Assembly: GCA_964607515.1 (NCBI GenBank)
Contig: CAZSKU010000007.1
Location: 31,972-95,971 of the forward strand
DNA length: 64,000 nucleotides
Reading direction: 5' to 3'
Source of the DNA: UBA6080 sp964607515
GTDB lineage: Bacteria; Fermentibacterota; Fermentibacteria; Fermentibacterales; JCC-6
Shown piece by piece: positions 60,463 through 64,000 of the stretch. The notes below the pieces were generated by a model. That model was given only the letters and a program-made list of their open reading frames with translations. It made no database searches and was not told the origin of the DNA. A program made the position numbers and the translations under genes. Every line of letters starts with the position of its first letter. Positions within the stretch are counted from its first letter, which is position 1.

Positions 60463-62255
60463 TCCGGGGCTCCCAGGATTCTGGCTATCCTTCCGGCCTT
60501 CTCGCGCCCTATTCCGGGAACCCGGCACAGGGCCTCCTCCCCGGCGGCGGCCATCCTTTCAACGCTTCCGAATTCCCGCAGAAGGGCGGCCTTCAGGGAG
60601 GGACCGATTCCCGGCACGTCGTCTAGAGCGGAACGGGTGGTCTCCCGGGACTGCCTCGTCCTGTGGAAGTGGATCACGAACCGGTGAGCCTCGTCCCGGA
60701 TCGCCCGGAGCATCAGAACCGGGGGGGAATCGGCCGGAAGCCGGACCGTCTTCTCCTCGGGAGCGGTGAGAATCTCCTCCTCCCTCTTGGCCAGGGAAGC
60801 GAATCGGGTGCCGGCAAGGGCCTCATGACCGGCGCTCCATGCGGCCTTCAGCTGGGTGATGCCGCCGTCCACCAGAAACAGGTCCGGGCCGGGTCCCTCG
60901 AGCCCGGCCGCGAAACGGCGCACCGCCTCGCCGATCATGGCCGGATCGTTGCGCCCCAGTTCCTCGGGCATGGTGTATCTTCGGTACCCCTCCCGGTCCG
61001 GCATGCCCTTCCGAAAACTCACCAGGGCGGCCACCGGGTTGGCCCCCTGGTGGGTGGACGCGTCCAGGCATACCATCCATGCCGGAGGCCCGGGCATGCC
61101 CAGAATATCCGCCACCGCCTCCAGTGCCGCTTCCCTGCGTCCGGCCCCGCCGGCGGGCCTTCTCCAGGCCAGCCGGGCAAGGAAGTGCTCCAGATCCCTT
61201 TCCGCGGTCTCCACCAGGCGCTTCATGGGGCCGGACCGGGGCACTCTGATGGTTGCCCGGCGCCCTCGCTTCTCACCGAGCCAGAGTTCCAGAATCCTCT
61301 GGTCGTCCGGTTTCCCCGAGCACAGCAGTTCCTTCGGTATGTCACCGGTCTCCCCGTAGTAGGCTCTGATCAGCAGCGAGAGCCTCTCGCCGGGCTCCGC
61401 CAGGCGCCAGCCCGCCCCGAAGGGCAGCCTCAGGGTTCCCATGAGCCTGCCTCCCCGTACCTGGACCACTATCCCCCAGTTGTCCCTTACCGCCAGTACG
61501 TCCCGGGAGACAAGGTCTCCGGGGGTCTCCCGGGAAGGCCAACCGAAGGAGGAGAGCCTTCTCAGAAGGTCCCTGTAACGGGCCGCCTCTTCGTACCTTC
61601 GGTCGGCGCTGGCTGAGAGCATCAGCGCTTCCATGGAGCTTCTTGCATCGTCCCAACCCCCGCCCAGGATTCCCAGCACTCCCGCCACCGCAGCCCGGTA
61701 CCCCTCGGGATCCCGGCCTGTGCATGGGGCGGGGCACCGGTTCATCTGGCCCATGAGGCAGGGCCTTTTACGGGGGGCCAGCCGGGAGGCGCCGCACCGG
61801 CGGAGCGGGTGTATCTCCATGAGGAAGGCGGTGAGCCGTCGAAGGTTGCCGGCGTCCGGGTAGGGGCCGAACCTGGGCGTTTTCCTGGAACGGTCGGGAT
61901 TCCTGGTTATGAACAGCCTGGGGTATTCCTCGTCGGTGGTCACCACCAGCCAGGGGAAGTAGTCGGTTCCCCTGAGGTCCACGTTCAACGGCGGTTTGTG
62001 GAGCCTTATCAGCTCAGCCTCCAGGACCAGGGCCTCGAGTTCCCCCCGGGTCACTGTCCACTCTATGGTCCGGGCCCTGTCCAGAAGAAGTCTGTGGCGT
62101 CGGTCGCCGGGGTTGGAGAGGTGCCCCTGAAGCCTGGTCCTGAGGTTCTGCGCCTTGCCGATGTAGAGGATTCTTCCGCCGACGCCCAGGAAACGGTAGA
62201 CCCCGGGAAGCCCCGGAGCCCCGGCGGCGGCGGTTCTGAGGCTATCGCTGGGCAC
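60459..62255 (-). CDS. uvrC: Excinuclease ABC subunit C
   Basis: A 598-residue UvrC that makes the two incisions in nucleotide excision repair. GIY-YIG domain: GVYRFLGVGGRILYIGKAQNLRTRL (about 16-40); UvrB-binding segment around residue 200; C-terminal RNase H-like endonuclease with VCLDASTHQGANPVAAL and VDGGITQLKAA; and a final HhH pair (DDVPGIGPSLKAALLREFG, CRVPGIGREKA). GTG start overlaps the murJ stop by 14 bases. Confidence 0.96.
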   Translation of the reverse strand: MPSDSLRTAAAGAPGLPGVYRFLGVGGRILYIGKAQNLRTRLQGHLSNPGDRRHRLLLDRARTIEWTVTRGELEALVLEAELIRLHKPPLNVDLRGTDYFPWLVVTTDEEYPRLFITRNPDRSRKTPRFGPYPDAGNLRRLTAFLMEIHPLRRCGASRLAPRKRPCLMGQMNRCPAPCTGRDPEGYRAAVAGVLGILGGGWDDARSSMEALMLSASADRRYEEAARYRDLLRRLSSFGWPSRETPGDLVSRDVLAVRDNWGIVVQVRGGRLMGTLRLPFGAGWRLAEPGERLSLLIRAYYGETGDIPKELLCSGKPDDQRILELWLGEKRGRRATIRVPRSGPMKRLVETAERDLEHFLARLAWRRPAGGAGRREAALEAVADILGMPGPPAWMVCLDASTHQGANPVAALVSFRKGMPDREGYRRYTMPEELGRNDPAMIGEAVRRFAAGLEGPGPDLFLVDGGITQLKAAWSAGHEALAGTRFASLAKREEEILTAPEEKTVRLPADSPPVLMLRAIRDEAHRFVIHFHRTRQSRETTRSALDDVPGIGPSLKAALLREFGSVERMAAAGEEALCRVPGIGREKAGRIARILGAPE

Positions 62256-63873
62256 GGCGGACGATCCTTCCCAGGTAGGACTTCACCTCCGGCCCCCCGA
62301 GCAGGGCGAACAGCCCCAGGGAAATCCCTGTGACCACCGCGGCGCTCAGAGCCAGCATTCCCGCCCCCTGCCATGCTCCCCGGGCGGCAGCCTGAGCTGT
62401 CGGCCCCCTCAGGATGGCCAGGGCCAGTGCCGCCGCGGCGGAACCGGCGGCCAGGGCGCTCCATCCCCGGGCCGGTACCGCGGCAGGCCCGATTCGTCCA
62501 CGGAGCCGGCGGCGGAGCAGCAGGAAATTCACCATGCTGGCAACGCTGCTGGCCAGGGCCAGCCCCGCGAGGGGCTCCTCGAGGCGGGTTTTCAGGAAGA
62601 ACCATGTGAACAGGCCGTTCAGAAGGATGTTGAGCCCCATGCAGGCGACCGAGGCCTTCACCGGGGTGCGGGTGTCCTTCAGGGAGTAGAACACCGGGGC
62701 GGTGACCCTTACCGCGGAGAAAAAAACCATTCCCAGGGAGTAGTACCGGAGGGATGCGGCGGTCATCCCAACGGACCCCTCCCCGAAGGCTCCCCGGGCG
62801 AAAACCATGGTGATGATGGGCCGCGCCATGACCATCATGAAAAGCGAGGCGGGTATCATCACCCCGAAGAGCGCCAGGGTGGAGTATCCCAGGGTCTTTC
62901 CCGCGTCGTCCAGCCTGCCCATGGCGGTCTGGCGGCTCAGGGTCGGAAGCAGGGCGGTGGCCAGGGCCACGGCGAAGATGCCCTGGGGCACCTGGGTCAC
63001 CCGCTGGCCGTATGCCAGGGCGGCCACGCTTCCCGGTTCCAGCAGTGAGGCCAGAAGCTGGTCCACCATGATGTTCACCTCGGCCGCCAACAGGCCGACC
63101 AGCGCCGGAAACGCCAGTTTCAGGACGTTCCGGAGGGCCGGGTCCCGGAAACCGAACACCGGTTTCAACGGGATTCCCCTGGACCTGAGCAGGGGAAGCT
63201 GCACCAGCATCTGCAGGGCGCCTCCCAGAAGGATGCCCGCCGAGAATCCCCAGACCGGGGCATCGGGCCGCCAGACCCGGGCCAGAAGGAAAAGGCCCGC
63301 CAGGGCCGAAAGGTTGAAGAACACCGGGGCCAGCGCCGGGACGGCGAAATGCCGGTGGCTGTTCAGGATTCCCATGCACACCGCCGCCGTGCCGACGAAG
63401 AGGATGTACGGGAACAGGAGCCTCAGGAGCCCGGTCGCCAGCTCCACCTTTCCCGGCACTCCGGAGAAACCCGGAGCGAATACTCTCACAAGAAGAGGGG
63501 CGAAAAGGATTCCCAGTACGGTGATCACCGCCAGGGTGAGCCAGGTGAAGGTCAGGGTCCTGGCGGCCAGTCCCCGGGCAGCCCCGCGGCCGTCCTTCAC
63601 CAGGGTCTCGGTGTACGACGGCACGAAGGCCGCGGCGACGGTGGACTCGCCGAACAGTCTTCTGAGGATGTTGGGGATGATGAAGGCCAGGGTGAAGGCG
63701 TCCGCCGCCATGCCGGTGCCCAGGAACGCCGCCTGGGCCATGTCCCGGAGGAGCCCCAGCAGCCTGCTGGCCACGGTCAGCAGGCCCAGAAGGCCGGTGG
63801 CCCTGGCCACGCTGCGCCCCTCCTGGGCGGGCGTTCCCAGGGAGCGGTCCTCTGGATCTTCCGCTTGGTTCAT
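62242..63873 (-). CDS. murJ: Lipid II flippase MurJ
   Basis: A 543-residue, 14-helix MATE/MVF-type flippase for lipid II. MurJ motifs: TVASRLLGLLRDMAQA, FIIPNILRRLFGESTVAAAFVPSYTE (with the essential Arg residues), and QGIFAVALATALLPTLSR. N-terminal cytoplasmic tail is short and acidic. The ATG follows a poor Shine-Dalgarno; its leader contains one arm of the inverted repeat at 63881-63933. Confidence 0.95.
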   Translation of the reverse strand: MNQAEDPEDRSLGTPAQEGRSVARATGLLGLLTVASRLLGLLRDMAQAAFLGTGMAADAFTLAFIIPNILRRLFGESTVAAAFVPSYTETLVKDGRGAARGLAARTLTFTWLTLAVITVLGILFAPLLVRVFAPGFSGVPGKVELATGLLRLLFPYILFVGTAAVCMGILNSHRHFAVPALAPVFFNLSALAGLFLLARVWRPDAPVWGFSAGILLGGALQMLVQLPLLRSRGIPLKPVFGFRDPALRNVLKLAFPALVGLLAAEVNIMVDQLLASLLEPGSVAALAYGQRVTQVPQGIFAVALATALLPTLSRQTAMGRLDDAGKTLGYSTLALFGVMIPASLFMMVMARPIITMVFARGAFGEGSVGMTAASLRYYSLGMVFFSAVRVTAPVFYSLKDTRTPVKASVACMGLNILLNGLFTWFFLKTRLEEPLAGLALASSVASMVNFLLLRRRLRGRIGPAAVPARGWSALAAGSAAAALALAILRGPTAQAAARGAWQGAGMLALSAAVVTGISLGLFALLGGPEVKSYLGRIVRRAQR

Positions 63874-63880
63874 GGACGGG

Positions 63881-63933
63881 GAAAGCCCCCTTTCATTCAG
63901 TACCCGGGATGATACTCAATGCAGGGGGCTTTC
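63881..63933. repeat. 10-bp inverted repeat upstream of murJ
   Basis: GAAAGCCCCC (63881-63890) and GGGGGCTTTC (63924-63933) are perfectly complementary with 33 bases between. It lies between the murJ start and the stop of the next leftward gene, so it might end the upstream transcript or sequester the GGGGG that could serve as murJ ribosome-binding site. Confidence 0.6.
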
Positions 63934-63946
63934 GGAAACCGAGGGT

Positions 63947-64000
63947 CTACCAGGGCCAGAGGATGACCTTGCGCAGGCCCGCCTCCACCTCTTCGTCGTC
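63947..64000 (-). CDS. C-terminal end of an unidentified gene (partial)
   Basis: Seventeen codons and a TAG stop on the minus strand; the peptide ends EAGLRKVILWPW. Codon use suits the surrounding genes and the orientation matches murJ, but the fragment is too short to identify. Confidence 0.5.
   Translation of the reverse strand, partial: DDEEVEAGLRKVILWPW

Overview
The window is a GC-rich bacterial chromosome segment (roughly two thirds G+C by eye). It has one 100-base assembly gap, no rRNA, no CRISPR array and no insertion sequence. The cell plan is Gram-negative: a TonB-dependent receptor, several lipoproteins, MurJ, probable outer-membrane barrels, and two secreted proteins ending in a C-terminal domain of the type IX secretion style (SPNP / VYDITGR / GVY pattern). 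This, with a Bat aerotolerance-type operon, points to the Fibrobacteres-Chlorobi-Bacteroidetes superphylum. A Fermentibacterota/Aegiribacteria-like lineage is my best guess, but that is inference from style and not a computed placement.

Layout. (1) 1-3840: end of a diguanylate cyclase, then a promoter, cobalamin riboswitch and attenuator in front of a BtuB-like receptor and a beta-propeller lipoprotein resembling BtuG. (2) 3878-6241: a PHP-glycosyltransferase fusion. (3) 6242-14254: a rightward run of small accessory enzymes (two GNATs, DsrE, three methyltransferase or phosphatase-like enzymes, an MFS transporter, SnoaL, VOC, a UDG-like protein, DUF2703). (4) 14277-14920: a VapBC toxin-antitoxin module with a palindromic operator over its promoter. 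(5) 15015-19610: a secreted propeller-like protein, tRNA-Pro, a secreted M14 peptidase, ribosomal protein L27 and HutI. (6) 19607-31009: a long rightward operon with a TPR protein, a degenerate histidine kinase, a phosphohexomutase and a full Bat-type set (MoxR, DUF58, BatG-position protein, two VWA proteins, a TPR/Asp-Gln repeat protein and BatD). (7) 31054-46674: a leftward block of housekeeping genes (pgi, purN, cell-wall enzymes, era-like, scpA, scpB, rluB, cmk, plsC, rpsA, mtaB, coaE). (8) 46757-51214: short lipoprotein, deacetylase and FG-GAP genes on alternating strands. (9) 51224-63873: leftward zinc ribbon, Na+/solute symporter, nitroreductase, Ig-like lipoprotein, ParB-TPR fusion, miaA, mutL, tRNA-Leu, uvrC and murJ.

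Genes are packed extremely tightly. Most neighbours in an operon share stop and start bases (ATGA, GTGA, TTGA, TGATG, TAGTG and, in one case, CTGA), which fixes many starts and gives evidence for non-ATG initiation. Promoters of the TTGACC/TTGCGG - 17 or 18 bp - TATAAT-like type are visible at several sites.

I found no clearly undescribed multi-gene system. The most rewarding leads are the B12 uptake locus whose start codon lies inside the riboswitch terminator, the ParB-TPR fusion, essential-family proteins with missing catalytic residues (CoaE without the Walker A lysine, Era-like without NKxD, a histidine kinase without the His), the probable CTG start and the cmk start problem, and the Asp-Gln/Glu repeat that broke the assembly.
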